A DNA stretch of 57,840 nt from Stenotrophomonas sp. PS02289 (GCF_029960115.1 NZ_JASCOZ010000008.1:1-57840); one strand, 5' to 3'; positions 41,857-49,798 are shown, numbered from the stretch's first letter. Numbers and translations are program-made. The notes: generated by a model not told the origin, from the sequence alone.

Positions 41857-42183
41857 ATGAGAGTTCGAAAACTGGTGTTGAAGTCTCTGGACTTCCTCCA
41901 CTTGGTCCTATGGGCAGTATCGATCTTCGGCCTCTTGCAGATATTGCCTGAGCCGTCGCCGCTCTCGCTACTCTGTGCGATTGGCCCAGTGGAGTTAGGA
42001 TGCGCGTGGGTGAGGTCTGTGGAAGAGTGGATATTCTGGGGCAGCTTCGTCGCCGTTATTCTTCTCACTTCCGTTGTTTTGATTCGTGTCGGTGTCAGGA
42101 GAAAGCCGGAGTTCGCTGAGATCGTGGTGGCGTTGATAGGGTGGGCGGCTTTGCTGTACTTCGTGACTCAATTCCGGTCCTGA
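41857..42183 (+). CDS. cdiI: probable CdiI immunity protein, integral membrane
   Basis: 108 aa with three hydrophobic segments (about 13-32, 56-76, 88-105) joined by a short GPVELGCAWVRSVEEW loop. It is the first gene after cdiA, with GGAAGGGG before its ATG. Immunity proteins are normally encoded directly behind the toxin end, so position gives the main support. A membrane location would suit a toxin that acts on membranes. The protein at 45190 has the same size and helix plan. No pfam family recognised. Confidence 0.6.
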   Translation: MRVRKLVLKSLDFLHLVLWAVSIFGLLQILPEPSPLSLLCAIGPVELGCAWVRSVEEWIFWGSFVAVILLTSVVLIRVGVRRKPEFAEIVVALIGWAALLYFVTQFRS

Positions 42184-42404
42184 AGATGGGAGTACTATTG
42201 TCTGAAGCGTCATATTGGTCCGGCCAGGATTCGTAGATACCTCCGATCCCAAATTAATGGCACCTAGAGCGGTCTGTGTCGCTGACTGGGGGGGGTGCTG
42301 CCATGGCACAGGGATTCAGCTGAGATAATGCGTTGAGGCCGGAGGTCATTCTGCTACCTGACGAGCGCGAAGCGAGAAAAGGCTCTCGCCAAAGAAGTTG
42401 AATC

Positions 42405-42770
42405 GTGAAAAATGAGAATCAAGGTTACCTTCAAATACGTGATGGATTTCTAGCGTACTACTATGAGTACTGCAGGAATGTCGCGAGAAGCGGGCGCGAA
42501 TGGAGGCCGGGGGAGACTGCTGCTGGCTTTGCACTGGATCAGTTCGATGGTGTCTTCTATTCGGACATCGAGAATCTTATGCTTGAGGTCATATTTCTGG
42601 TTTCGAGCGCTGGTCGACAGTTGGCGGAGGCGCGCGAGAGGGAGCTTGGAATCGCAGCAGAATTGCTTGGGGAAGTGGGCGTGGCCAATATTCCTATGCA
42701 TATGAGCGAGGAAGAGGCCGCCGAGCTGCTGTTTGACTTGAAGACTCTCGGCTTGATCCCGCGCCGCTGA
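42405..42770 (+). CDS. small soluble protein of the immunity array
   Basis: 121 aa, helical and acidic. The N-terminal FLAYYYEYCRNVARSGREW and the pattern SDIENLMLEVIFLVSSAGR with a C-terminal EEEAAELLFDLKTLGLI recall small proteins often found behind polymorphic toxins, but I cannot name the family. Start is GTG 42405 (MKNENQGYL). 220 bases of no visible content separate it from cdiI. Confidence 0.65.
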   Translation: MKNENQGYLQIRDGFLAYYYEYCRNVARSGREWRPGETAAGFALDQFDGVFYSDIENLMLEVIFLVSSAGRQLAEARERELGIAAELLGEVGVANIPMHMSEEEAAELLFDLKTLGLIPRR

Positions 42771-42801
42771 GTTGATGCGATCGACTAAAGGTGCAGTTCA
42801 T

Positions 42802-43164
42802 ATGACGGTTGGTCCTATGACGGATGATCAGCTCTCTCTGCTTCTTGGAGAGGTTGGTATGTGCGGCGTCGACGGTATTTGGTACAAGACTTATGATTTC
42901 CACCCCGATCTTGAGTTTCAGAAGAGGATTGAGGTGTTCTTGCAGGTGCTTTCGGCAATTCTGGAGAGAGGCTTGGCTAAGTTGCAATCAGCCGATCAAA
43001 TGCTGAGTGCGCCGATTGAGGAGCAGGTGAGTCAGTTCAGAGTGGCTTGGCCATCAGAGGACGACTGGGATGAAGATTTCTTCTGGGCTTCCAAGAGTGG
43101 CATTGGCTGGACCCCAAGTGGGTTGGTGTGGATTGCCGCAGGTGGTTCAGAATTCTGGACCTAG
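42802..43164 (+). CDS. DUF596-family protein, putative immunity
   Basis: 120 aa. The pattern LFLQ-type helix, DQMLSAPIEEQVSQFRVAWP and the C-terminal GLVWIAAGGSEFWT fit DUF596, a family linked to contact toxins in Neisseria and Haemophilus. ATG 42802 has an AAAGG site 11 bases upstream; a TTG/ATG at 42772/42775 is weaker. A second member lies at 51171. Confidence 0.65.
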   Translation: MTVGPMTDDQLSLLLGEVGMCGVDGIWYKTYDFHPDLEFQKRIEVFLQVLSAILERGLAKLQSADQMLSAPIEEQVSQFRVAWPSEDDWDEDFFWASKSGIGWTPSGLVWIAAGGSEFWT

Positions 43165-43265
43165 GAGCGCGCTTGACGAGCTGTGCGTTGATGTCTCAGC
43201 GCAGGGTGTAGGTACAATAAGCTTCTTGCGTCTGCTCATTTTGCGAATGGCCGGATTCTCCGCAG

Positions 43266-43490
43266 ATGACAATGGAAAGAATCGCGTTCTATCAGGAAAT
43301 TCAGGTCAGTATCGAGTGTAGGAGTCCGGAATTTCGAGGTTTGAAGGGGGCCGTCCTTGGTATTAGCGAGGAGGATGGGGTCGTTTACGGATACGCCGTT
43401 CTTCTTCACGGGGAAAGCACTACGACCTACTTCGAGAAAGACGAACTTACAGCGACGGGTAAGCAGTTCTCCCGTGAGGACTACTGCTGA
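43266..43490 (+). CDS. Imm31-family immunity protein
   Basis: 74 aa. The small beta protein shows the Imm31 pattern: MERIAFYQEIQV, then LKGAVLGISEEDGVVYGYAVLL, then TTYFEKDELTATGK. Imm31 proteins are thought to neutralise polymorphic toxins in the cytoplasm. Start ATG 43266 or the in-frame ATG two codons later. Its toxin is not in the window. Confidence 0.7.
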   Translation: MTMERIAFYQEIQVSIECRSPEFRGLKGAVLGISEEDGVVYGYAVLLHGESTTTYFEKDELTATGKQFSREDYC

Positions 43491-43492
43491 TC

Positions 43493-43650
43493 TGGCTGCG
43501 TGGCCTTCGTGGCGGTGCGGCATACTGGACCCGCCGGCATCTGACAGGCGACGCCATCACCTGCGGTGGATGGTTCACCAGGATTGTTGTCAACTGGTTC
43601 GTAACAGGCGGGGCCGTTGGCTGTCGCCTCGGCTCGTGCTTCATAGCGTT
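43493..43650 (+). repeat. degenerate repeat, copy 1
   Basis: This gene-free spacer is similar to 45548-45690. Shared words include TGGCTGCGTGG near the start, GGTGGTTCAC/AGGATTGTTG in the middle (as GATGGTTCACCAGGATTGTT here) and a CTTGGTTGCC-like end before GTGCTTCAT. No reading frame is clearly kept in both copies, so it is probably a decayed gene piece or a recombination footprint. Confidence 0.5.
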
Positions 43651-43703
43651 AGATTCCAGTGAGCGAGTTCAGACGACAATTGATTCAAGTAGGGATGCCT
43701 GCG

Positions 43704-43979
43704 ATGAGCGTGACCATGTTGAGATTTGCCAAGTCGTTCACCGAGGATAGGATTACCGCGGAGGTCTTCTCCTCCGCCTACTTAGAGCTGAGAAGGATCG
43801 AGGGTGCAGCTGGTTTGCTGGCCTCGGATCCGCCCAATGTTGACGAGTGCATTTCCGAGATCTTCTACCTAGTGGACATTCACGTTCTTGGCGATGGTCC
43901 TGTGGATCCCGGTGAGCTTGATGATGACGCGCTGCGAGTCGAGGTAAGGCGTGTGTTGGGGGAGTTTGGGTTCCAGTGA
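43704..43979 (+). CDS. colicin-D-immunity-like protein, short form
   Basis: 91 aa. MLRFAKSFTEDRITAEVFSSAYLELRRIE and CISEIFYLVDIHVLGDGPVDPGELDDDALRVEV match the self-protective colicin-like immunity family (Colicin_immun). It aligns from residue 1 with the N-terminal half of the 190-aa protein at 53204, which is why ATG 43704 is taken as start rather than GTG 43659 or ATG 43695. Confidence 0.7.
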   Translation: MSVTMLRFAKSFTEDRITAEVFSSAYLELRRIEGAAGLLASDPPNVDECISEIFYLVDIHVLGDGPVDPGELDDDALRVEVRRVLGEFGFQ

Positions 43980-43999
43980 TTGCGCTGGCGGGGCGGAAC

Positions 44000-44135
44000 C
44001 TTTGGCGGCCGGACCACGCCTCAAGAAGGCCCGCACACGGCCGATACCGTGGCAGCGGAATCTCCCATCCCAGAAGCTGCACATTGTTGAGATTTCATGA
44101 GGCTGTCTGACTACCCTATAGACCTGCCAGATTTG
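44000..44135 (+). repeat. direct repeat A, copy 1
   Basis: 136 bases nearly the same as 47663-47797. Shared blocks include GGACCACGCCTCAAGA, CACGGCCGATACCGTGG, CCCATCCCAGAAGCT and TTGAGATTTCATGAG. The copy covers the upstream region and first codons of the gene at 47759, so its right part is a broken gene start. Confidence 0.8.
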
Positions 44136-44189
44136 GACCGGCCAGGGCGCAGCGTTTCATCTGGGGAGCTTTGCGATGCACTCAGCTGA
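44097..44189 (+). pseudogene. truncated copy of the 47759-type immunity gene
   Basis: ATG 44097 opens with MRLSDYPIDLPDL, nearly identical to MRLSDYPVDLSEL of the intact gene at 47759, and then diverges and stops at 44187 after 30 codons. The rest of the gene is missing. This is a leftover of a duplication or of replacement by the Imm11 gene that follows 15 bases later. Confidence 0.7.
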
Positions 44190-44204
44190 ACCCATGGAGA
44201 TTGA

Positions 44205-44795
44205 ATGAAGTACTTCCGCATACATCCAGATCTGGCCATGCGACAAAGATGGATTCTTGGTGATATCCGATACGCGGACAACTGGAGCTTCCTGGATCCG
44301 CCTGTCGAACGCATGGAGCCATGCTGTTACGCGCTGGACCTTCACTTCGATGGGGTGGCGGTTGACTTCACCGTTGCGGGTTCTGCCAGCGTTCCTATCG
44401 TTAGCGCTAGGTTCTGCGATGCTCTCGCCGGGCTTCCTGAGATCGAAGAGCCGTACACGAACACCGTAATGGAGCCTGTCAGCATCGAGGGCGCAAGTGG
44501 TGTTGCGGAGTACTTCGTGATGATTGTGGAGTCAAAGTTCGACTGCATTCATGGTGTCAGTTCGAACTTCATCAGGTTCGCCTTCAATGATGCATGGCGA
44601 CCTTCACTGTCCGATGAGAACTCCGCAGCATTCAACCTCGTCTTGGATGCGAGTAAGATTGGGGATAAGCACATATTTCGACTGATGGGTTACCCGCACG
44701 CGCTGATCGTGAGTGAGGAGGTGAAGACGCGTCTTGAGCGGGATGGTGTGACTGGTGTCGCGTTCGAGCGAATGCTGATAAAGGGAGATCGATAA
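44205..44795 (+). CDS. Imm11/DUF1629-like immunity protein
   Basis: 196 aa. The C-terminal half follows the DUF1629 (Imm11) pattern: FNLVLDASKIGDKHIFRLMGYPHALIVSEE, then KTRLERDGVTGVAFERM. The N-terminal half (YADNWSFLDPP) is less conserved. Immunity by cytoplasmic binding of a toxin is inferred from the family. The TAA stop shares a base with the next ATG. Confidence 0.7.
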   Translation: MKYFRIHPDLAMRQRWILGDIRYADNWSFLDPPVERMEPCCYALDLHFDGVAVDFTVAGSASVPIVSARFCDALAGLPEIEEPYTNTVMEPVSIEGASGVAEYFVMIVESKFDCIHGVSSNFIRFAFNDAWRPSLSDENSAAFNLVLDASKIGDKHIFRLMGYPHALIVSEEVKTRLERDGVTGVAFERMLIKGDR

Positions 44796-45028
44796 TGAAT
44801 GGAACAGTTCTACCGGCGTGGGTGCACTCAGTGGCGTTCTCCATGATGTCGCTCTACATGTTCATGATTTGGCTTGGGCTGGTGCGGGGAGAGCTTAGCG
44901 AGGGGCAGAAACGTTTCGTTGATCGGATTGAGGTTCTTCGATCAAATGGCGTGACTCTTACTATTGCCTGCCTATTCATGGCCCTGGCTGCTGGCAACGC
45001 CGCATGGGCATTCGGCTATCGATGGTGA
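44795..45028 (+). CDS. two-helix membrane protein
   Basis: 77 aa. Two hydrophobic helices (VAFSMMSLYMFMIWLGLV at about 12-29 and VTLTIACLFMALAAGNAAWAF at about 53-73) flank a charged loop (GELSEGQKRFVDRIEVL). It overlaps the Imm11-like stop by one base. Family unknown; a membrane immunity protein is possible from position only. Confidence 0.6.
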   Translation: MNGTVLPAWVHSVAFSMMSLYMFMIWLGLVRGELSEGQKRFVDRIEVLRSNGVTLTIACLFMALAAGNAAWAFGYRW

Positions 45029-45189
45029 GAGTTGGGCGCGCGACGGAGTGCAGGCGCGGGCTGTCGACGCGGCGGTGCTTGCGGGGCAAGGACAAAATTG
45101 CCATCGCTATCGCCGTTAACGTATGCGGTGCATTGCGGCCATGGAGCAGGCGGTAGCCCGATGAGGAAGATTGCATTAGAGATTTCGCT

Positions 45190-45516
45190 ATGAAGACGGC
45201 AGGCTGGTTTCATGCCTTCTACGTAGCCATGTGGTGCGCAAGCTGCTTGAGTACCTCACTGCTACTGACCAGGTACCTGCTTCTGAAGATGCGGATCTGC
45301 CAAGGTTCTGTGATTATCATCTCCGGTCCGTGCGAGATTATCGGTGATCAATTCGCTCGATTGCTCATCTTCTCAGCGCTCTCGCTTATTTCATTAAGCT
45401 TGGTCTTCTTTGTGAGGGTGCTGTTCTTCCGTCCCGTTCGTGCCTTTGAGGTGGGTCTCTCCTGCGGCACGTGGGTGCTTGCGCTGTGGTTCTACTCCAT
45501 GATCTCTACGTCTTGA
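45190..45516 (+). CDS. three-helix membrane protein, probable paralogue of CdiI
   Basis: 108 aa, the same length as the protein at 41857. Hydrophobic segments lie at about 10-32, 60-80 and 86-106. Between helices 1 and 2 it has SGPCEIIGDQFARLL where the cdiI candidate has IGPVELGCAWVRSVEEW, and helix 3 is followed by a short polar tail in both. This suggests a diverged copy of the same immunity type, perhaps for a variant toxin. It follows a 160-base spacer with no clear gene. Confidence 0.6.
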   Translation: MKTAGWFHAFYVAMWCASCLSTSLLLTRYLLLKMRICQGSVIIISGPCEIIGDQFARLLIFSALSLISLSLVFFVRVLFFRPVRAFEVGLSCGTWVLALWFYSMISTS

Positions 45517-45547
45517 ATGGGATCCAGCAGGGAGTCTACATGGAACA

Positions 45548-45690
45548 ACCCAGCTGTGAGGCTTCAATGGCTGCGTGGACCAGCCAGCATTTGATGGACG
45601 ACTCGATTCCCAGGCGTGGGTGGTTCACGAGGATTGTTGCGGGCCGGATCGTACGGACGGGTTCCTTGGTTGCCGTGTGGCCCCATGCTT
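45548..45690 (+). repeat. degenerate repeat, copy 2
   Basis: Related to 43493-43650 through shared words such as GGCTGCGTGGAC, GGTGGTTCACGAGGATTGTTG and TTGGTTGCCGTGTGGCCCC. Neither copy keeps an obvious gene. Confidence 0.5.
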
Positions 45691-45750
45691 GATGGCACCC
45701 CACGAGCGGAGCCTGAGCGTCTGTTTCATCGGACCAAGAAGAGGTAGGAG

Positions 45751-46326
45751 ATGACTTCCATATACCGGAAATACAAGCGGGATCTCGAGGCTGCCCTGTC
45801 CAAGCTGGGTGTTCATGGATCCAGAATTGTCATGCTGCTTTGCTGCGAGAGGATGGTTGGACTCTATCCGAGTGTCTGGTCGATATCGCTTACCGATCCG
45901 GAAAGGATGCGCCAGAGTCTCGAAGATCTCTGGTCGAATGCGACTTCTGATGATGTGCTTGAGTCTGTTCCGGATGAGTTCGAGCTCGATAGTGTGTCCG
46001 ACGAGCTCGCACTCACCATCCACGATGCGCTGCAGATGGCCCGGGAGACAGTGATATCTTCCGCCCGACGGGAGAAGGATGTGCTTCTCTTGGCCTTGGA
46101 CGTTGCGGATGCAATCGACAATGCCCAAGAGGAAGGTCTAGTTCTTGGGATTGACGCCGTGGATGATTTCCTTCAGAGGGAAGGATCCTGCTCAAATACT
46201 GAGATGAATCGACAGTTCTTAGATATCGGGGTTGTTGGCGCAACTGACATCAATCTGCTCGATGTGGGTGCGCTGAAGGCGCAAGCTGCTGCGCAAGAGA
46301 TCGCCCTCGGATTGCGTGTGGATTGA
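45751..46326 (+). CDS. DUF416-like protein, copy 1
   Basis: 191 aa, helical and acidic. MLLCCERMVGLYPSVW, then MRQSLEDLWSN and a later LLLALDVADAIDNAQEEG follow the plan of DUF416 proteins (helical, with a CER motif near residue 33). Two relatives in this array are at 47057 and 53835; all three share the order CER, LW(N/D), VADAID. Start ATG 45751 has GAAGAGGTAGGAG upstream. Likely an immunity protein by context. Confidence 0.65.
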   Translation: MTSIYRKYKRDLEAALSKLGVHGSRIVMLLCCERMVGLYPSVWSISLTDPERMRQSLEDLWSNATSDDVLESVPDEFELDSVSDELALTIHDALQMARETVISSARREKDVLLLALDVADAIDNAQEEGLVLGIDAVDDFLQREGSCSNTEMNRQFLDIGVVGATDINLLDVGALKAQAAAQEIALGLRVD

Positions 46327-46485
46327 CCTACCTCCCCCCGAAATTGGTTGGCAAGAGGGGTGATGTCAGGTGGCGCGCTTAGACCGTTTAGCGTAGACGT
46401 TGGGCGAAGATGTCTACGGAAGTCCGAATGGTCCATTGTGACCAAATCCTGACGTACGCAAGAGTCAGGCGAAAAGGAGAGATGC

Positions 46486-46833
46486 GTGAAGGCTGTTCTG
46501 AAGGGTATGACCAACGACTACTTCGATCTGGAAGAATGGGAGCCGGAAGATCCACTGGACTTCAGTCTTGATCTGCTTCTGAGGATTGGTGGCTCAAACA
46601 GCAGCGGCGCGGACAACTTCGATCTGGTCGTCTGTACTCCAAAGTGGCTCGCCAGGTACTCGGACGCCGGAATGTGGGGTCGAGGGATGCTGGTGATAAA
46701 TCACTACGATGCTGACCTCATCAGGTCCAAGGTGGTCGAGTACATTGATGCGTGCTCTGGCGAAGACTGGATGTCAACGGCGTCTCGACTTTCGCGCGTC
46801 TTCCTCTGGGAGTTCGAGGGCTACAAACAATGA
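46486..46833 (+). CDS. Imm8-family immunity protein
   Basis: 115 aa. DFSLDLLLRIG, then FDLVVCTPKWLARYSD, a middle GMLVINHYDADLI and the C-terminal FLWEFEGYK fit the Imm8 pattern. Start is GTG 46486 with AAAGGAGA six bases upstream. It overlaps a tiny downstream frame by ATGA. Confidence 0.7.
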   Translation: MKAVLKGMTNDYFDLEEWEPEDPLDFSLDLLLRIGGSNSSGADNFDLVVCTPKWLARYSDAGMWGRGMLVINHYDADLIRSKVVEYIDACSGEDWMSTASRLSRVFLWEFEGYKQ

Positions 46834-46949
46834 ACCGCCAGCTTCTGCTCGAATCGGTCTTGTTGGAATCCGATATCTTGGAGCTTCAAGTGAAGGTCCT
46901 TGCTCTGTGTATGAGCGAGCAGGGCGTCTTGGCTGGTCAAGGGCGATAG
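46830..46949 (+). CDS. 39-codon ORF, possibly a gene remnant
   Basis: 39 aa (MNRQLLLESVLLESDILEL...). The ATG overlaps the stop of the Imm8-like gene (ATGA), a sign of coupled translation. The amphipathic Leu/Glu start could be the N-terminus of a lost protein. No family recognised. Confidence 0.35.
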   Translation: MNRQLLLESVLLESDILELQVKVLALCMSEQGVLAGQGR

Positions 46950-47056
46950 GGATAAGGGTTGCTGAAGTGACAACTGATAGAATGACGGACAGTGATGGCA
47001 CAGTGTCCTCCGAACTGCTCAGTTAGGGACAATCGATCAAGAAAGTAAGATTGGAG

Positions 47057-47629
47057 GTGAGCGAGTTGTACGACCGGTACCGTCAAAGGATCTTGGAGAC
47101 GATAGGCGGCCTGCCAAGGGCGAGTGGCGTTGCTGTGATGCTTGCCGCGTGCGAGCGAATGTATGCAGTACTTGCCCAGATTGACATGCAAGGGGCATGT
47201 GAAACTCTGCGGCTCAGGAAAATTCTCGACTCAATGTGGGATGGTCGGGTGCTGGACACTGAATTCATCACTGTCCCGGAAGATATCGTGGTGGATTCGC
47301 TCTCTGTTGAGCTGGGGATGATGGCTGCGGACTCCATTCAAATGGCGAGAGCTGTGGTCGTCCAAGGGGTAGGCACGATCGACGAGGTCTTGTTAATCGC
47401 AGTTGACATGGCAAATGCCATCGACGCCGCCCAGGAAGATCCGCTGGAGGTCGGCTTGGGCCTGATTGACTCGTTCTTGGTCATTCCAGACTCTTGTGTA
47501 TCTGTGGAGGTTGCGCGCCAGTTCTCAGATATCTCCGATCAGTATGAAGGGGAGGGGGACGTCATGGCTCGGCAGCGCTTGCGCGATAGGTCAAGCGCTC
47601 AAGACTTGACCTGTGGGATGCCGTTCTGA
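47057..47629 (+). CDS. DUF416-like protein, copy 2
   Basis: 190 aa. VMLAACERMYAVL, RKILDSMWDG and LLIAVDMANAIDAAQEDP match copy 1 at 45751 in order and spacing. Start choice: GTG 47057 lines up with ATG of copy 1 (xSELY here, xTSIY there). TTG 47051 or TTG 47066 (with GGAGGTGA upstream) are alternatives. Presumed immunity protein. Confidence 0.65.
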   Translation: MSELYDRYRQRILETIGGLPRASGVAVMLAACERMYAVLAQIDMQGACETLRLRKILDSMWDGRVLDTEFITVPEDIVVDSLSVELGMMAADSIQMARAVVVQGVGTIDEVLLIAVDMANAIDAAQEDPLEVGLGLIDSFLVIPDSCVSVEVARQFSDISDQYEGEGDVMARQRLRDRSSAQDLTCGMPF

Positions 47630-47662
47630 ATGAATCTGCCTCGGTGCCGCCTGGACAGACTC

Positions 47663-47797
47663 CTTGGCTGTCGGACCACGCCTCAAGATCGCCCGTGCAC
47701 GGCCGATACCGTGGTACCGGAATGCCCCATCCCAGAAGCTACACTCTGTTGAGATTTCATGAGACTGTCTGACTACCCGGTAGACCTGTCAGAGTTG
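47663..47797 (+). repeat. direct repeat A, copy 2
   Basis: 135 bases matching 44000-44135. This copy leads into the intact gene at 47759. Conservation of the non-coding upstream part shows that promoter or leader DNA was copied with the gene start. Confidence 0.8.
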
Positions 47798-48262
47798 CCT
47801 TGGCATCTCTATCTACTCACGTTGGACGACTATTCTCCCAGCGCGCTGGCAGGCGGAGTGGCGGAGATCGTTGATGTGGATCGATGGCAGTACGCCGTTG
47901 AGGTCATTTTCCGGTGCCTCACTTCAGGGCTTTGGGACTTGGGGGATGAGTCCGTTCTGGACGATCTAGCGGTTAGCGGTTACCCAGGCCTCTGTCGGGG
48001 GCTGGCGCGGCTCAGTCCCGCCATGCTGAGCGAGGAGGCTGAGCGGTTCTGGCTCAACCCGCAACTGGCATCCACCGAGAAAGCACAAGAGCTGATCAAC
48101 GAGTTCGCTGTCGAAGGTCAGTCAGGTGAGTTCAAGGAGAGAGTTATGGGCAGGATCAAGGCGTTGTTCGCAGACGCTGGGGTGTCATTGGAGCTGGGTG
48201 TCCTGTTTCCGGTAGATGTCTCGCGAGCCAATGAGTTGGCAGAGATACGCCGTGGAGGCTGA
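47759..48262 (+). CDS. immunity-array protein of unknown family
   Basis: 167 aa (MRLSDYPVDLSELPWHLYLLTLDDYSP...). No membrane segment; the C-terminus has a helix FKERVMGRIKALFADAG. The gene start is duplicated as a fragment at 44097, so this family has been part of the array for some time. The gene at 48265 begins two bases after its stop. Confidence 0.65.
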   Translation: MRLSDYPVDLSELPWHLYLLTLDDYSPSALAGGVAEIVDVDRWQYAVEVIFRCLTSGLWDLGDESVLDDLAVSGYPGLCRGLARLSPAMLSEEAERFWLNPQLASTEKAQELINEFAVEGQSGEFKERVMGRIKALFADAGVSLELGVLFPVDVSRANELAEIRRGG

Positions 48263-48264
48263 GA

Positions 48265-48696
48265 ATGGAAATGGATGAGGAGTTCCTGGAAATACACGAT
48301 CTGGATTGGTTTGCGATCGATCAGATCGGCAGGCTCTGCCACTTTGCCACCGCTGGCCGAGGATACGTTCCGCCGGAAGTCACCCGCTCCATGGAGGACT
48401 GGGAGAGCGCAAACTCGCTGGTTGAAGCCCTGCCGGACGTCTACGATGAAATTATCGTGCAGGAGGGACTGCCGAGGTTTGACTCCAAGCGACATCGGAA
48501 TGGATACATTGCCATGCACGTAGAAATGGCACGAAAGGGTCTACACAGTCATGATGTCTGCGACACAGGTTATGTGCTGGTCGCCAAGCCACGTGCAGCT
48601 GACGGAGTCGCCGCATCGCTGTCAGGTGTGAAGGAGGTCATTCCGCGTTTGACTGTTCACTACGCTACCTATGGATTCAGGGTCATGCTTCCGTGA
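48265..48696 (+). CDS. immunity-array protein of unknown family
   Basis: 143 aa. The N-terminal DLDWFAIDQIGRLCHFATAGRGYVPP is a recurring opening in small proteins found behind polymorphic toxins. The rest is mixed alpha/beta, with GYIAMHVEMARKGLHSHD near the middle. No named family. Probably co-transcribed with 47759. Confidence 0.65.
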   Translation: MEMDEEFLEIHDLDWFAIDQIGRLCHFATAGRGYVPPEVTRSMEDWESANSLVEALPDVYDEIIVQEGLPRFDSKRHRNGYIAMHVEMARKGLHSHDVCDTGYVLVAKPRAADGVAASLSGVKEVIPRLTVHYATYGFRVMLP

Positions 48697-48755
48697 GCGC
48701 CAGCAGGTTGGCCGTATAGAATTTAGCTTGCCCCTAACAGTGCTTATAGCCAGAC

Positions 48756-49166
48756 ATGAACATTCTTGAGCTCGCAATCGCAGGTACGCACGAGCGTCAT
48801 GAGGTCATCGCTGCCTTGGCGCGCGTCCTTGGTGTATACGAATGGAACTTCATCGACGAGCACGCGTACTGGAAGGCGTCACATGATGCGCGCACGCAGT
48901 TGGTTGGCTATGACTTGGTTAGGGGTCGAGGAACCCATCCGTTGCTGCTGGTCGCGTACTGCGTGCAGGATGTTTATGGTGAGGCGTTGGGGGTGATCGG
49001 AGGAAAGATGGCGAGACTGTTGAACGTCGAGGTTGCTGTTGGAGACTTCATGGGGGAGCAGGACGTCGCCACGTGCCGCCTCATTGTGTACGCGCCAGAT
49101 GGAAGCTACCGGATCGGTTTCGACTGCAGTGTGGGCGGAGAGCTTTCGATTGAGTTCCCCGAGTAG
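48756..49166 (+). CDS. immunity-array protein of unknown family
   Basis: 136 aa, soluble. MNILELAIAGTHERHEVIAAL, then LLLVAYCVQDVYGEALG and the C-terminal YRIGFDCSVGGELSIEFPE. I do not recognise it. It stands 59 bases after the previous gene, and the next gene starts 43 bases downstream. Confidence 0.6.
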   Translation: MNILELAIAGTHERHEVIAALARVLGVYEWNFIDEHAYWKASHDARTQLVGYDLVRGRGTHPLLLVAYCVQDVYGEALGVIGGKMARLLNVEVAVGDFMGEQDVATCRLIVYAPDGSYRIGFDCSVGGELSIEFPE

Positions 49167-49209
49167 TACTCCGGCACGGAGTGTATGGTTCTTGACGGAG
49201 TGGCTGAGT

Positions 49210-49779
49210 ATGGGAAGGCTTCTGAAGCGGCTGTCGAATCTGTTCGGACCACCCACGCCCCATGAAGTTCAGAGGATCGAATGGGCAAGTGTTCTTGCGA
49301 ATGATCGGTTCATCTGCCTAAGAACCTGCTCAGGGTATCGGGCTAGCATCGTTGACCCACAAGGCGCAGTAATCTATCTGGATCCATCAGCGAGTGATGA
49401 ACGTCTTGGTGATGCTGTCTTGGCTTGCCTGGCGCAAAGTCGCTTCGTCGTACCCTATGCAGACAAGCGCGCGAATCCTGAGGCTGGCGTGGATGCTGAG
49501 CTGTACGATCCGGTTCGGATTGACGAGCGTTATCAGTCGTGGGTGAACGAGGTGACGGCCACGTTTGGTTACAAGGGCAGACGTGAGCTCTTTCGTGGGA
49601 TGAAGAGCTGTTGGATAACCTCGAGTGACTGTAAGATTGTCATTGGTCTCACGCGTCGTGACGGGAAGGAGGGCTGGTCTGGACTCTTGGGTGATGACGG
49701 CAAATTGACGATAGACGCGATCACGGCACCTGTTGACGTCGGGGCCGCTCTGCGTAGGGCTTTGGAGAACTGCAGGTGA
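49210..49779 (+). CDS. CdiI-family (DUF1436-like) immunity protein
   Basis: 189 aa. The C-terminal two thirds match the CDI immunity family known as DUF1436: YQSWVNEVTATFGYKGRRELFRGMKSC, then WSGLLGDDGKL and a final VDVGAALRRALENCR. In that family the protein binds a CdiA nuclease toxin. Here it has no adjacent toxin, so it is an orphan immunity gene. Start ATG 49210 gives the family-like N-terminus. Confidence 0.75.
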   Translation: MGRLLKRLSNLFGPPTPHEVQRIEWASVLANDRFICLRTCSGYRASIVDPQGAVIYLDPSASDERLGDAVLACLAQSRFVVPYADKRANPEAGVDAELYDPVRIDERYQSWVNEVTATFGYKGRRELFRGMKSCWITSSDCKIVIGLTRRDGKEGWSGLLGDDGKLTIDAITAPVDVGAALRRALENCR

Positions 49780-49798
49780 ACACCGGTGGCGGCCGACA

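Noticed and set aside
44000-47797. An insertion sequence or transposon behind repeat A
   Set aside because: No transposase frame and no terminal inverted repeats were seen between or beside the copies; simple duplication explains them.
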